Notes: generated by a model from the letters alone, not told the origin. A stretch of 47,857 bases of DNA from Amycolatopsis sacchari (GCF_900114035.1 NZ_FORP01000037.1:1-47857), one strand, 5' to 3'. Counted from the stretch's first letter, positions 1 through 8,461 are shown. Made by a program: numbers and translations.

Positions 1-147
1 TTGCTGGTGGAGCAGAACGCGCAGCAGGCGCTGTCGCGGGCGCACCGGGCGTACGTGCTGGAGACCGGCCGCATCACCCGCGCCGGCACCGGCCGGGAGC
101 TGCTCGCGGATGCCGGTGTGAAGGAGGCCTACCTCGGGGTCGCCTGA
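1..147 (+). CDS. Branched-chain amino acid ABC transporter ATPase, C-terminal fragment (LivF type)
   Basis: The reading frame enters from the left edge and ends in TGA, giving the last 48 residues of a protein. It begins LLVEQNAQQALSRAHR, the segment just after Walker B and the H-loop region in LivF-type ATPases, and continues with YVLETGRI and a final AYLGV, the usual LivF ending. LivF pairs with LivG to energise import of branched-chain amino acids or related solutes across the membrane. Nucleotide-binding motifs lie outside the window, so the substrate cannot be judged. The next gene is convergent and lies beyond a 660-bp repeat tract. Confidence 0.8.
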   Translation: MLVEQNAQQALSRAHRAYVLETGRITRAGTGRELLADAGVKEAYLGVA

Positions 148-809
148 CGGCGGTGAGGTGGGGCGGTGCCCCTGGCCGCGGCGCGGCGCGGTGGCGTGGT
201 GGCGCGCGGATGCGAGGCCGATGCCGCGAAGCCTTGCGGCGGGGCGCGGCGGCCCATCGGCTGCCGGGCCGGTGCCGCGAAGGCGAGGCGGCTCCCGCCT
301 GCCCGGCCAGGTCCGTGCGGCGAAGTCTTTCCCAGGGGCGGCGGCCCGTCCGCTGCCGGGCCGGTGCCGCGAAGGCGATGCGGCTCCCGCCTGCCCGGCC
401 GGGCCGGTGCCTTTCCCAGGGTGTGGCCCATCGACTGCGGCCGGTGCCGCGAAGGCGGCGCTCCCGCCTGCCCGCCCGAGTCCGTGCGGCGAATGCCTTC
501 CCGGGCGCGACGGCCCGTCCACTGCCGGGCGGATGCCGCGAAGGCGGCGCTCCCGCCTACCCGGCCGGGCCGGTGCCGCCAGAACTCCGTGGCACAGCTC
601 CTGCCGTGAAAACCGCCACCGCCTCCGGGGGTGTGGCGCCCCCTCGACCGCCGCGCCATGCCGCCAAGGCGGCGCGGCATCCACCCGCCCCCCCGCGCCC
701 GTGCCGCCAAGACCTCCCGCCACCGCCCCCGCCACCGCTGACCACCGCCACCGCCCCAGCCACCGCTGACCACCGCCCCCGCCACCCGCGCCACCACGGC
801 GAGGCCCCG
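148..809. repeat. Gene-free GC-rich tract with imperfect tandem repeats
   Basis: This 662-bp stretch lies between the 3' ends of two convergent genes. A core GGTGCCGCGAAGGCG (or GATGCC variant) recurs at about 220 (partial), 271, 363, 443 and 532, spaced roughly 80-92 bp, each followed by a CTCCCGCCTRCCCG-like block. From about 600 to 809 the + strand becomes C-rich (CCACCGCCCC-like runs). Several frames stay open only because stop codons are scarce at this composition. No ribosome binding site, recognisable protein or RNA gene was found. Confidence 0.7.
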
Positions 810-2222
810 TCACCCCACCGAAGCCCGCCGGAACTCCGCGCGCCACAGGTCCAGTTCCTCCACCCGCACGAGAGCCAGCCCGCCCGCGGCGAACGCCTCC
901 ACCTCCTCGCGGGTCAGCGGCCACGGCGGCCCCGCCTGCTCGCCCTCGTCCCGCCGCGCGATGACGAGCAGCGTGCCGCCCGGCGCCACGAGCGACGCCA
1001 CCGCCGCCGTGGCCGCCGCGCGGTGCGTGCGGGGGAGCGCCTGCACCGTGAAGTTCTCCACCACCAGGTCGAAGGCGCCCACGAGCTCCGCAGGAAGCGC
1101 CAGCAGGTCCGCCACCCGGTAGTCCACTGTGGACTCCGGGTACCGCTTCGCCGCCACCTCGATCGCCGTCGGGGAGACGTCGAACGCCGTGGTGGCCCAG
1201 CCCAGCTCCGCGAGGTACTCGGCGTCCGCGCCCAGCCCGCAGCCGACCACCACCGCCCGTCCGCGTGCCGTCCGCTCCCGCGCCCAGTCCACGAGCAGCG
1301 GCGAGGCGCTTCCGCGGTCCCACGGCATCGGCACCTCCCCGGCCACTCCCGCCGAGTACAGCCGGTCGAACCAGCCCGTCGGATCGTCGCAGGCGATGGA
1401 CCGTGCTGCGAGCCGTCCGGCCTGTGCGTCCCAGCCGCCCGAGGTGTGCCGCAACAGCGCGGGCACCACGGTGTCCCACGAGGACGGCGGTGGCATCTGG
1501 TGACCGACACCGTCGAGCGGCAGCAACTCGGCACCGGGGATCTCGCGTGCAAGCGCTTCCGCGTGCTCGAAGGGGAACAGCGGATCGGCCGTGCCGTGGA
1601 CGACCAGTGTGGGCACCGCGATCTCGCCCAGCCTGTGCCGCACCGGCTCCGGCGGTTCGATCAACGCGTGGTTGGAGGCGCACGCCAGCCCGCCGGACCG
1701 CGCGATCACGCGCTCGGCCACGGCCCGCGTGCGGGCTTCGTCGAAGTATGCGGGCGCGGCGAGTTGCCGTTCGAACTCCACCAGGTGCTCCGCGGTCGAG
1801 GGCATGGGCTGCACGGCGAAGTACTCCTCCAGCCGCGGGGACATCGGCGGCAGCCCCGCCCAGCCAGGGCTGGTGGAGATCAACGTCAGCGACTCGACCC
1901 TGGCGGGATGGCGCACGGCGAGGTGCTGCGCGATCGTCCCTCCCATGGAGACACCGACGACGTGCGCGCGCTCGATCCCGTACTCGCCGAGCACCCGCAA
2001 CGCGTCGGTGACCAGGTCGTCGAAGCCGTACCCCGGCTCACCCGGCGGGTAGTGCACGGACTCGCCGGTGTCGCGGTGGTCGTAGCGCAGCACGAACCGG
2101 GCGCCCTCGGCGAGCCGGCGGCAGAAGGCGGGATCCCACCAGTCCATCGTCGCGCCCCCGCCACCGATGAGCAGGATCGCCGGATCCCGGGGTTCGCCGA
2201 ACGCGTCGCTGCGCAGATCCAT
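810..2222 (-). CDS. Alpha/beta-hydrolase fused to a class I SAM-dependent methyltransferase
   Basis: The 470-residue product has two enzymes in one frame. Residues 1-265 are an alpha/beta-hydrolase with nucleophile elbow GVSMGG (Ser92), acid in HGTADPLF (Asp213) and catalytic His in GVGHQMP (His241). Residues 280-470 are a Rossmann methyltransferase of the TPMT-like type: motif I VVVGCGLGAD (about 324-333), then FDVSPTAIEVA, with the acidic residue that binds SAM ribose. Both active sites look intact. The substrate is unknown; ester cleavage plus methyl transfer on one small molecule or xenobiotic is an inference. The upstream gene rraA, on the same strand, ends 9 bp before this start, so the two probably form an operon. 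Confidence 0.85.
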   Translation of the reverse strand: MDLRSDAFGEPRDPAILLIGGGGATMDWWDPAFCRRLAEGARFVLRYDHRDTGESVHYPPGEPGYGFDDLVTDALRVLGEYGIERAHVVGVSMGGTIAQHLAVRHPARVESLTLISTSPGWAGLPPMSPRLEEYFAVQPMPSTAEHLVEFERQLAAPAYFDEARTRAVAERVIARSGGLACASNHALIEPPEPVRHRLGEIAVPTLVVHGTADPLFPFEHAEALAREIPGAELLPLDGVGHQMPPPSSWDTVVPALLRHTSGGWDAQAGRLAARSIACDDPTGWFDRLYSAGVAGEVPMPWDRGSASPLLVDWARERTARGRAVVVGCGLGADAEYLAELGWATTAFDVSPTAIEVAAKRYPESTVDYRVADLLALPAELVGAFDLVVENFTVQALPRTHRAAATAAVASLVAPGGTLLVIARRDEGEQAGPPWPLTREEVEAFAAGGLALVRVEELDLWRAEFRRASVG

Positions 2223-2231
2223 TCCCCGACA

Positions 2232-2723
2232 CTAGGGACGGGACGGCAGCAGCACCACCCCGTCGTCGTCCGAATACAGGACGTCACCCGGATGGAACGT
2301 GATCCCGCCGAACCCGACCGGCACGTCCACCGCGCCCGCCCCGGCCTTGCTGCTCTTGCGGGGGTTCGTGCCCAGCGCCTTGATCCCGATCGGCAGGCCC
2401 GCGAGCACCGCGCTGTCGCGCACGGCGCCGTTGATCACCAGCCCGGCCCAGCCGTTGTCCACGGCCGCCTTCGCGATCAGGTCCCCGGTCAGCGCGCTGT
2501 GCAGCGAACCGCGCCCGTCCACGACGAGGACGGCGCCCTCGCCGGGCGTGTTCAGCAGCTCCTTGACGAGCCCGTTGTCGTGGTAGCAGGAAACGGTCCG
2601 CACCGGGCCGGTGAAGGCCCGGTGGGCGCCGAACTGCCGGAACTGCGTGTCGCAGACCTGGAGCCGGTCCCCGTGCTCGTCCACCAGGTCCGCGGTGCTG
2701 AAGGAAGGTGTCACGGCCGCCAT
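2232..2723 (-). CDS. rraA: RraA-like protein / HMG aldolase family
   Basis: This 163-residue protein is full length for the RraA family. The family includes the RNase E inhibitor RraA and 4-hydroxy-4-methyl-2-oxoglutarate/oxaloacetate aldolases that share the fold. The [14 protein letters not shown] start, the FTGPVRTV block and the NGAVRDS motif (Arg102, Asp103) are characteristic; the Arg-Asp pair with upstream Gly-rich loop binds divalent metal and oxo-acid in the aldolases. Without biochemical data I cannot choose between RNase regulation and aldolase activity. It lies immediately upstream of the hydrolase-methyltransferase fusion on the same strand (9-bp gap). Confidence 0.88.
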   Translation of the reverse strand: MAAVTPSFSTADLVDEHGDRLQVCDTQFRQFGAHRAFTGPVRTVSCYHDNGLVKELLNTPGEGAVLVVDGRGSLHSALTGDLIAKAAVDNGWAGLVINGAVRDSAVLAGLPIGIKALGTNPRKSSKAGAGAVDVPVGFGGITFHPGDVLYSDDDGVVLLPSRP

Positions 2724-2771
2724 GATGCCCGATCGGCCACGACGGCGCGGGTCATGGTCCTCAGTAGACGG

Positions 2772-3065
2772 TCAGCGGAAGAACAGCCGGGCGACGAGAC
2801 CCGTGACGACGACCCAGAAGATCGCGGCGAGCCCGTAGTTCACCAGCACGGCCAGCTGCGGGTTGTCGATGGGGAACAGGCCGGGGAAGAACAGGGCCAG
2901 CGGTTCCGCGATCGCGCGGATGAAGCGCGTGAAGGCGTTGCCCGCGTTGGCGCCCAGCAGGATCAGCAGGATGTAGATCACTTCGATGAGGGCGAACACG
3001 GCCCCGACGCCGGTGACGATCCTGGCGGCGGAGGCGCGGCCCGAGTATGTTCGTGTCCTGGTCAT
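2772..3065 (-). CDS. Small two-helix membrane protein, YggT-like
   Basis: The chosen start (MTRTRTYSGRA) gives 97 residues and is preceded by GGGGAGG about 12 bases upstream; a longer frame to 3146 adds residues that look non-coding. Two hydrophobic segments are visible: one at VFALIEVIYILLILLGA and one at LAAIFWVVVTGLVA. Between them is the loop NAFTRFIRAIAEPL and FFPGLFPIDNPQLA, which resembles the NPF...PLL..FPP pattern of YggT-family proteins. The function in actinobacteria is unknown. It sits 48 bp downstream of the rraA start on the same strand and is divergent from the GAF-ANTAR pair. Confidence 0.7.
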   Translation of the reverse strand: MTRTRTYSGRASAARIVTGVGAVFALIEVIYILLILLGANAGNAFTRFIRAIAEPLALFFPGLFPIDNPQLAVLVNYGLAAIFWVVVTGLVARLFFR

Positions 3066-3242
3066 ACCGGAGAAATTCCTCCCCTGGCCGGGTGAGAAAC
3101 TCCCGTGGGGGCCAAATACTCCGTTCGTCGGCGGCCACTGCTCCATCCGCTCCAGCGCCGCCGGGATCCGCGCGGCCCCCGGAACTACTGTAGGTATTGT
3201 TCAGCCACCCTGGCCGGAGGACATCGAGGCGGTACGCGGGAG

Positions 3243-3971
3243 ATGAACCAGGACAGGGCGGCCAGGGTCTGGTCGTCCATCGTCGAGTGCGCACGTCGGG
3301 AAGCCGCTGCCCTGTCACTGCGGCACGCGTGCCTGGCCTGCGCGGAGGCCGTCTCAGCCGATGCGGCGGTGTTGTTGCTGACCAGTAGTCTGCAGACGGG
3401 GCATCTCGTGTTCGCCACGAACCCACTTGGCGAGGAGCTGGTGGAGCTGCAGACCACATCGGGACAGGGTCCGGCGCTGGACGCCGCCGGCGGGTTCGGC
3501 CCTGTCCTCGTACCGGACCTCGCGAGCGCCGAGAGCCGGGCCCGGTGGCCGGGCTACGCCCCCGAAGCGGTGCGGGCCGGCGCGCGGGCGCAGTTCTCCA
3601 TCCCGCTGAGGATCGGTGCGGTGCGGGTGGGCGCGCTGGACCTCCACCGTCGTGAGGCGCGCGACCTGACCCCTGATGCACTGGCGGACACGATCGTCTA
3701 CGCCGACGCCGCGCTCGCGATCGTCCTCGACAGCAGGGCGGGGACGAACGGTGGGGAAAGCGGGGAAACCTTCTTCGGACACGGGGCCGAACTCCACCAG
3801 GCCGCGGGCATGGTGTCGGTGCAACTCGGAGTACCGGTGGGGGAGGCCATGGTGCGGCTGCGCGCACACGCATACGCTCGCGGTGAGCGACTGGGGGCGG
3901 TGGCGAAGGCGGTTGTGCAGCGCCGGCTCAGGTTCGCTCCCAGTGACAAGTCCGAAGGGGAGCACCGATGA
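3243..3971 (+). CDS. GAF-ANTAR RNA-binding antiterminator (first of pair)
   Basis: I chose the ATG of MNQDRAARVW (242 residues); an upstream in-frame extension has no family-like sequence. Residues about 15-165 form a GAF sensor domain. The C-terminal segment ELHQAAGMVSVQLGVPVGEA and the following MVRLRAHAYARG match the three-helix ANTAR domain, which binds tandem hexaloop hairpins in nascent RNA to block termination. The stop overlaps the next start (ATGA), so the two are translationally coupled. No effector or target RNA is evident nearby. Confidence 0.88.
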   Translation: MNQDRAARVWSSIVECARREAAALSLRHACLACAEAVSADAAVLLLTSSLQTGHLVFATNPLGEELVELQTTSGQGPALDAAGGFGPVLVPDLASAESRARWPGYAPEAVRAGARAQFSIPLRIGAVRVGALDLHRREARDLTPDALADTIVYADAALAIVLDSRAGTNGGESGETFFGHGAELHQAAGMVSVQLGVPVGEAMVRLRAHAYARGERLGAVAKAVVQRRLRFAPSDKSEGEHR

Positions 3972-4705
3972 GCGGGCCCGACACGAGGGTGACACGGGTG
4001 TTCGTCGAACTCGCCGACACCCTGGTCGCCGACTTCGACCTGATCGACTTCCTGCACGGGCTGGCCGCCCGCTGCGTCGAGTTGCTCGCGGTCGACGCGG
4101 CCGGGCTGCTGCTGGCGGACGCGCACGGGGTCCTCAACGTCGTCGCCGCGTCCGACGAGCAGGCCCGGCTGCTGGAACTGCTGCAGCTGCAGAACGAGGA
4201 GGGCGCCGCGATCGACTGCTACCGGCTGGGCCGCCCGGTGCAGTGCGCCGACCTGAGCCAGGCGCCGCAGTGGCCGAGTTTCTCCCGCGCCGCGCAGGAC
4301 GCGGGCTACCAGGCCGTGGTGGCCGTGCCGATGCGCCTGCGGGACGACATCGTGGGCGCGGTGAACCTGTTCGCGGCCACGGCCGGCGAGCTGGGTGAGG
4401 AACGGATCAGCGTCGGGCAGGCGCTCGCGGACATCGCGACCATCGGCATCCTGCACGAGCGGACCCTGCGGCGGCACGAGGTGCTGGTCGAGCAGCTGCA
4501 GACCGCGCTGACCAGCCGGATCACGATCGAACAGGCCAAGGGGGTGCTCGCCGAGCGGCTCGGCATCGGCGTGGAGGACGCGTTCGTCGCGTTGCGGCTC
4601 TACGCCCGCAGCCACCGCCGCCGGCTCGCCGAGGTCGCGCTGTCCGTCGTGGAGCGGCGGCCGGAGGGTGACGACGTCGTGGCGGCGTACCTGCGCGCGC
4701 ACTGA
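3968..4705 (+). CDS. GAF-ANTAR RNA-binding antiterminator (second of pair)
   Basis: The product has 245 residues: a GAF domain (about 20-160) followed by ANTAR (about 175-240). The signature RITIEQAKGVLAERLGI and AFVALRLYARSHRRRLAEVA is a textbook ANTAR helix set, closer to consensus than that of the partner. The start overlaps the partner's stop by 4 bp. Two different GAF sensors attached to two ANTAR domains in one transcript suggest heterodimerisation or two signals read on one RNA target; that is inference. It converges on the LPMO gene with only 7 bp between stops. Confidence 0.92.
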   Translation: MSGPDTRVTRVFVELADTLVADFDLIDFLHGLAARCVELLAVDAAGLLLADAHGVLNVVAASDEQARLLELLQLQNEEGAAIDCYRLGRPVQCADLSQAPQWPSFSRAAQDAGYQAVVAVPMRLRDDIVGAVNLFAATAGELGEERISVGQALADIATIGILHERTLRRHEVLVEQLQTALTSRITIEQAKGVLAERLGIGVEDAFVALRLYARSHRRRLAEVALSVVERRPEGDDVVAAYLRAH

Positions 4706-4712
4706 GGGCCGC

Positions 4713-5228
4713 TCAGCCGATCCGCAGGTCCACGCAGGAGTAGAACGCGTTGGTCGTGTCGGCGATGTTCCAGACGGCGAGCAGTTTCTGCTGGCCGGTG
4801 AAGTTGCCCAGATTCACGGTGTGCGACACCGTGGTCGGGGGCTGGGCATCGCCGCCGTCGACCGTCTGGACGAGCGTGTCGCCGATGTAGTACTCCCAGT
4901 TGCTGGTGCGGTGCGCCGCGGTCATCGTCCACGTGAACGTGACCGTCCTGCCGACCGACGTCACCCGCCAGCCCTTGGCGTCGTCGTCGAGTTCGGCGAA
5001 GCGGGTGTTGCCGCCGCTGCAGCTGCGCAGCCCCTTGGGTCCTTCGACGCTCTGCGGCTCGTACTTGATGTCGCCGCACGCGACGATGCCCTGCGCGCAC
5101 TGCGCCTGGCGGCTCGGCGGGGAGTTGATGTAGCCGTGCGCGCTGGCGACGCCTCCCGGCAGTGCGAGCGCGACGAGCGGGGCGAGTGCCGCTCCGGCGA
5201 CGAGGGTCCTGACGTGTTTCCCGATCAT
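4713..5228 (-). CDS. Secreted AA10 lytic polysaccharide monooxygenase (chitin-active type)
   Basis: The 171-residue precursor has a signal peptide (basic MIGKHVR, hydrophobic core, ...GVASA) cut before His31. That residue becomes the N-terminal His of the copper histidine brace, followed by GYINSPPSRQ as in family AA10. The second brace His is His106 (TMTAAHRTSNWEYYI), and the axial Phe is in NAFYSC. The enzyme oxidatively cleaves crystalline chitin (or cellulose) outside the cell. It is a single catalytic domain with no binding module. Its promoter overlaps a DasR-type palindrome (5280-5291), which fits N-acetylglucosamine control and a chitin substrate. Confidence 0.94.
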   Translation of the reverse strand: MIGKHVRTLVAGAALAPLVALALPGGVASAHGYINSPPSRQAQCAQGIVACGDIKYEPQSVEGPKGLRSCSGGNTRFAELDDDAKGWRVTSVGRTVTFTWTMTAAHRTSNWEYYIGDTLVQTVDGGDAQPPTTVSHTVNLGNFTGQQKLLAVWNIADTTNAFYSCVDLRIG

Positions 5229-5279
5229 GGTCGCGCCTCCTCTTCCGCTGGCTGCGGGACGGAGTTGTCTGAACCTTTG

Positions 5280-5316
5280 TGGTCTAGACCATAACGCCGG
5301 GTAATGGGTCGGTCAA
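5280..5316 (-). promoter_or_regulatory. LPMO promoter with overlapping dre-like DasR operator
   Basis: On the minus strand TTGACC (5316-5311) and TATGGT (5293-5288) are separated by 17 bp, a good sigma-70-type promoter reading toward the LPMO. The perfect 12-bp palindrome TGGTCTAGACCA (5280-5291) shares the TGGT of the -10 element. It matches the core of the DasR responsive element (dre, ACTGGTCTAGACCAGT). Bound DasR would block RNA polymerase. The start codon is 52 bp downstream. The operator identity rests on the motif match only. Confidence 0.75.
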
Positions 5317-5355
5317 GTACCGTTATGGTGGAAATTCCCCTACTTTCCTTGCGGG

Positions 5356-6072
5356 TCAATGGATCTTGACCGAGGCGAGCAACGCGCGCCACTGCGCGCC
5401 GGTGGTGAAGGCGGGCCCGAGGTCGGGCAGTTCGGCCAGATCCGCGTCACTCACCGGCGGCACGTCCGCGCCCAGCCGGTTCAGCTCCAGCGTCACGCGC
5501 GCCAGCGTTTCGAGCGCGATCGTGCGCACCACCGCCTCCTCGACGCTCGCCCCGGTCACCGTCACCCCGTGCCCGCGCAGCAGGCACACCGGCCGGTCAC
5601 CCATCGCCGCCAGCATCTCCTCCGCCAGCTCCCGCCGCCGGATCAGCACCGACCTCGGGTACACGGGCACGCCGCCGACGGCCAGGCGCATACCGGGGAT
5701 GTCGAACGCGCCGTAGACCGGCCGCAGCGGCAGGCCCGCGAGCCCGCACACGAGCAGCGCGGGCGGGTGCGCGTGCACCACCGCACCCACCTCCGGCCGG
5801 GTGCGCAGCACCTCGGTGTGGATCGGCAGCTCGTTCGGCACCCGCCATTCGCCGAGGTCGTCGCCCCGCCCGTCCAGGTCGACGAGCCGCACGTCGGCGG
5901 GTTCGGTGTACCGCAGCCCGCGTTCGCGGGGGCCACGGGTGCGCACCAGGAGGTGGCCGGGGTCGACGCGAGCGCTGACGTGGCCCAGTATCCCGTCCAC
6001 GACGCCGTGTGCGGCCAGCACCCGGCACGCGTCCGACACCGTCTGCCACAGTTCGTCCACAGTGGACCTCAC
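5356..6072 (-). CDS. Class II aldolase/adducin family protein (possible aromatic-acid decarboxylase)
   Basis: A GTG start overlapping the upstream stop (GTGA) gives 238 residues (VRSTVDELWQTV...); the open frame continues upstream but only through the neighbour's coding region. Family features are the ILGHVSARVDP region, NELPIHTEVLRTRPEVGAVVHAHPP with the HAH metal pair, and the third metal His in LLRGHGVTV. Class II aldolases use Zn or Mn to cleave sugar phosphates, but the family also contains 3,4-dihydroxyphthalate 2-decarboxylase (PhtC). Translational coupling to a 4,5-dihydroxyphthalate decarboxylase homologue makes an aromatic-acid decarboxylase or related role plausible. The exact substrate is unknown. 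Confidence 0.85.
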   Translation of the reverse strand: MRSTVDELWQTVSDACRVLAAHGVVDGILGHVSARVDPGHLLVRTRGPRERGLRYTEPADVRLVDLDGRGDDLGEWRVPNELPIHTEVLRTRPEVGAVVHAHPPALLVCGLAGLPLRPVYGAFDIPGMRLAVGGVPVYPRSVLIRRRELAEEMLAAMGDRPVCLLRGHGVTVTGASVEEAVVRTIALETLARVTLELNRLGADVPPVSDADLAELPDLGPAFTTGAQWRALLASVKIH

Positions 6073-7058
6073 AGCTTGAACGAGTCGGCGGCGGAGGCCA
6101 GCACGATCTCCTCCGCCGTGCGGAGCCGGGAGGCCAGCCCCTGCTCGTGCGAGTAGCGGGCGAACGTCTCCAGCACGTGCCGGTTGCGCTCCAGGCCGTA
6201 GTCCCAGTAGCCGGGGCCCAGCACCTCCAACGTCTCCGCGAGGTGCTGCTGCAGCCACGGCAGCATCACCTTGAACGCGTTGCGGTGGTGCAGATCCGCG
6301 TACGCCACCTCCAGCGAGCGCGTGAACGCCTTCGTGAGCGAGCGCGCGAGCCACGGGTGCCGCTCGTGCAGCTCGCGCCGCAGCACCACGGTGTGCATGA
6401 TCGGGAAGATCCGCGTCCGGCGGTAGTAGTCCTTCTCCACCGCCGCGAAGTCCTCGAACAGGTGCCGCACGGTGGGCACGCGGCCGAAGCACGACGGCTG
6501 CGTGGCGCTGTAGATCGCGTCGAGCTCGCCGTCGGCCAGCATCGCGGACAGGGTCTGCCCGGGGCCGATCGGCGTGACGCTGACCGAGTCCGGCAGGTTC
6601 AGCGCGATCTTCTCCGACCGGCCGGGTTCCTCGACGCCGCCGGTGAAGTACCGCACCGAGTCCACCGGCACGCCGTACTCCTCGGCGAGGATCCCGCGCT
6701 GCCACACGCACGCGGTCAGCTGGTACTCGGGCAGCCCGACCCGCTTGCCGACGAGGTCCTGCGGGCGCTCGATGCCGCTCGCGGTGTTGATGTAGATCGA
6801 CTGGTGCCGGAAGACGCGCGACGGGAACACCGGCAGTGCGACGAACGGCGGGGCGTCGCGGTCCAGCGTGAGCAGGTAGGAGGACAGGCTCATCTCGCTG
6901 ACGTCGAACTCCTGGTACCGCAGCTGCCGGTAGAAGGTCTCTTCGACGGGCAGGGACAGGAAGTTGAGGTCGACGCCCTCCGGGCGGACGCGCCCGTCCT
7001 GCAGCGCGTGCATCCGGTCGTAGTCCCAGCAGGCGAAGGACAGCTGGAGGCGGGTCAT
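6069..7058 (-). CDS. 4,5-dihydroxyphthalate decarboxylase-like protein (periplasmic-binding-protein fold)
   Basis: The ATG overlaps the stop of the upstream transporter gene (ATGA), giving 329 residues. The start LQLSFACWDYDRMHALQDG, the DVSEMSLSSYLL block, the YINTASGIERPQDLVGKRVG segment and the later FPIMHTVVLRRE are typical of Pht5-type 4,5-dihydroxyphthalate decarboxylases, which have a solute-binding-protein-like fold. There is no signal peptide, so the protein is cytoplasmic and not an ABC substrate-binding subunit. It is likely to decarboxylate an aromatic dicarboxylate or analogue. The neighbours (MFS transporter upstream, class II aldolase downstream) are both overlapped by 4 bp, a tight three-gene unit. 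Confidence 0.88.
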   Translation of the reverse strand: MTRLQLSFACWDYDRMHALQDGRVRPEGVDLNFLSLPVEETFYRQLRYQEFDVSEMSLSSYLLTLDRDAPPFVALPVFPSRVFRHQSIYINTASGIERPQDLVGKRVGLPEYQLTACVWQRGILAEEYGVPVDSVRYFTGGVEEPGRSEKIALNLPDSVSVTPIGPGQTLSAMLADGELDAIYSATQPSCFGRVPTVRHLFEDFAAVEKDYYRRTRIFPIMHTVVLRRELHERHPWLARSLTKAFTRSLEVAYADLHHRNAFKVMLPWLQQHLAETLEVLGPGYWDYGLERNRHVLETFARYSHEQGLASRLRTAEEIVLASAADSFKL

Positions 7059-8461
7059 GCGGGAACTCCTTCGAGGTCGGGAACGGGGGTGGGCCGGCGC
7101 CGGGCGAGCGGCACGCACAGCAGCAGCGCGACGAGCGCGCACAGCCCGCACACGGCGAACCCGGCGAGGTAGGAACTGAGCGCCGGGGTCCCGGCGGGGG
7201 TGGTGAGGCTCGCGAACAGCACCCCGGCGACGGCGCTGCCGCTCGCGTTGCCGACGGCGTACATGACGACGGAAAGTCCCAGTGCGATCCCGGATTCGGC
7301 GGCGGGCACGGCGCGCAGCACGAGCAGTTGCGTGGCGGCGAGCGCGACCGCGAGGCCCATCGAGTCGAAGCCGAGTGACACGATTTCGACCACCGGCACG
7401 GCGTGCCCCAGCGCGAAACCGGCGAAGCCGACCGTGATGGCGGCGAACCCGAGCGCCGACGTGAGCACGAGCCCGCGGGGCCGGGCGGCGCGCAGCACGA
7501 CGATGCCGAGCACGCTGCCGACGGCCTGGGGCAGCGCGAACCAGCCCGCGGTCAGGCTGCTCCAGCCGTAGCCGAAGCCGGACGAGACGGGGGTTTGCGC
7601 GAGGCGGGTGACGGCGGAGAGCGAACCGTAGATGCCGAAGGCGATCAGGAAGGTCATCGCGTAGGGGAGCGCGACCTGGGGGCGCAGCAGGTACGAGACG
7701 TCGATGAGCGGTGTGCGGGCGGTGCGTTCGCGCCACCACCACAGGGCGCCGAGCGCGACGCCACCGATCAGCAGGCCCAGCACCTGCGGCGAACCCCAGC
7801 CCCACGACGGTCCCTGGCTGAGGCCGAGCAGCAGCGCGACGAGCGCGAGGGTGAGCAGCACGGCGCCGGGCACGTCCAGCCCGCCGCGGGCGCGCTCGGG
7901 CGAGTCGCGGACGAACACCGCGGTCGCGGCGAGCCCCAGCAGGCTCGCGACCGCGCCCGCCACGAAGAAGAGGTGCCAGTTCTGCGGGTGGATGCCGACG
8001 ATCGCGCCCAGCAGCAGGCCGCCCGCGATGCCGAGGCCCGTCCCGACGTGGATCGCGCTGATCGCGGTGTGCGCCTGTTTCGGGGGCAGCGTGTCGCTCG
8101 CGATCGCCTCGGGCAGGGCCAGCATGGGCAGTTGCGCGCCGATGAGGACGCGGCCGAGCAGGACGAGCGGGAGGTTCGTGGCGAAGCTGTCGATCAGGCA
8201 GCCGGCGAGTACGAGCGCCATCGCCAGCAGGATCACGGGTTTCTTGCCGATCAGGTCGGCGAGGCGGGTGAGGACGGCGAGGAAGACGGCGCCGGAGAGC
8301 AGGCCGGATGTCAGGATCCAGGACGTGCCCGCGGCGGAGGCGTGCAGTGCCTTGCCGATCGCGGGGAGGAGGGGCAGGAGGCCGACCTGCATGAGCTGCA
8401 GGGCGAAACCGAGGTAGGTCAACGTGACGACGGCGGCGCGGCCGTTCGCGGGTGCGCTCAT
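7055..8461 (-). CDS. MFS transporter, DHA2 (EmrB/QacA) family
   Basis: The start MSAPANGRAA has GGAG 7 bases upstream; 468 residues. About 14 hydrophobic helices are visible, with the A-motif-like loop LADLIGKKPVIL after TM2 and GRVLIGAQ in TM4, as in DHA2 drug:proton antiporters. It could export aromatic acids or antibiotics, or import the substrate of the two following enzymes. It is the first gene of the operon and is divergent from padR across a 93-bp region with an inverted-repeat operator. PadR-controlled exporters are usually induced by the transported phenolic or toxic compound. Confidence 0.9.
   Translation of the reverse strand: MSAPANGRAAVVTLTYLGFALQLMQVGLLPLLPAIGKALHASAAGTSWILTSGLLSGAVFLAVLTRLADLIGKKPVILLAMALVLAGCLIDSFATNLPLVLLGRVLIGAQLPMLALPEAIASDTLPPKQAHTAISAIHVGTGLGIAGGLLLGAIVGIHPQNWHLFFVAGAVASLLGLAATAVFVRDSPERARGGLDVPGAVLLTLALVALLLGLSQGPSWGWGSPQVLGLLIGGVALGALWWWRERTARTPLIDVSYLLRPQVALPYAMTFLIAFGIYGSLSAVTRLAQTPVSSGFGYGWSSLTAGWFALPQAVGSVLGIVVLRAARPRGLVLTSALGFAAITVGFAGFALGHAVPVVEIVSLGFDSMGLAVALAATQLLVLRAVPAAESGIALGLSVVMYAVGNASGSAVAGVLFASLTTPAGTPALSSYLAGFAVCGLCALVALLLCVPLARRRPTPVPDLEGVPA

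Noticed and set aside
153..3095. A 980-residue open frame on the + strand
   Set aside because: It runs through the repeat tract and antisense to the hydrolase-methyltransferase and rraA genes; the translation is Arg/Pro-rich with no family resemblance and no ribosome binding site.
3066..3146. 27-residue N-terminal extension of the YggT-like protein
   Set aside because: The extension is low in family-like sequence and the internal ATG at 3065 has a GGGGAGG sequence upstream.
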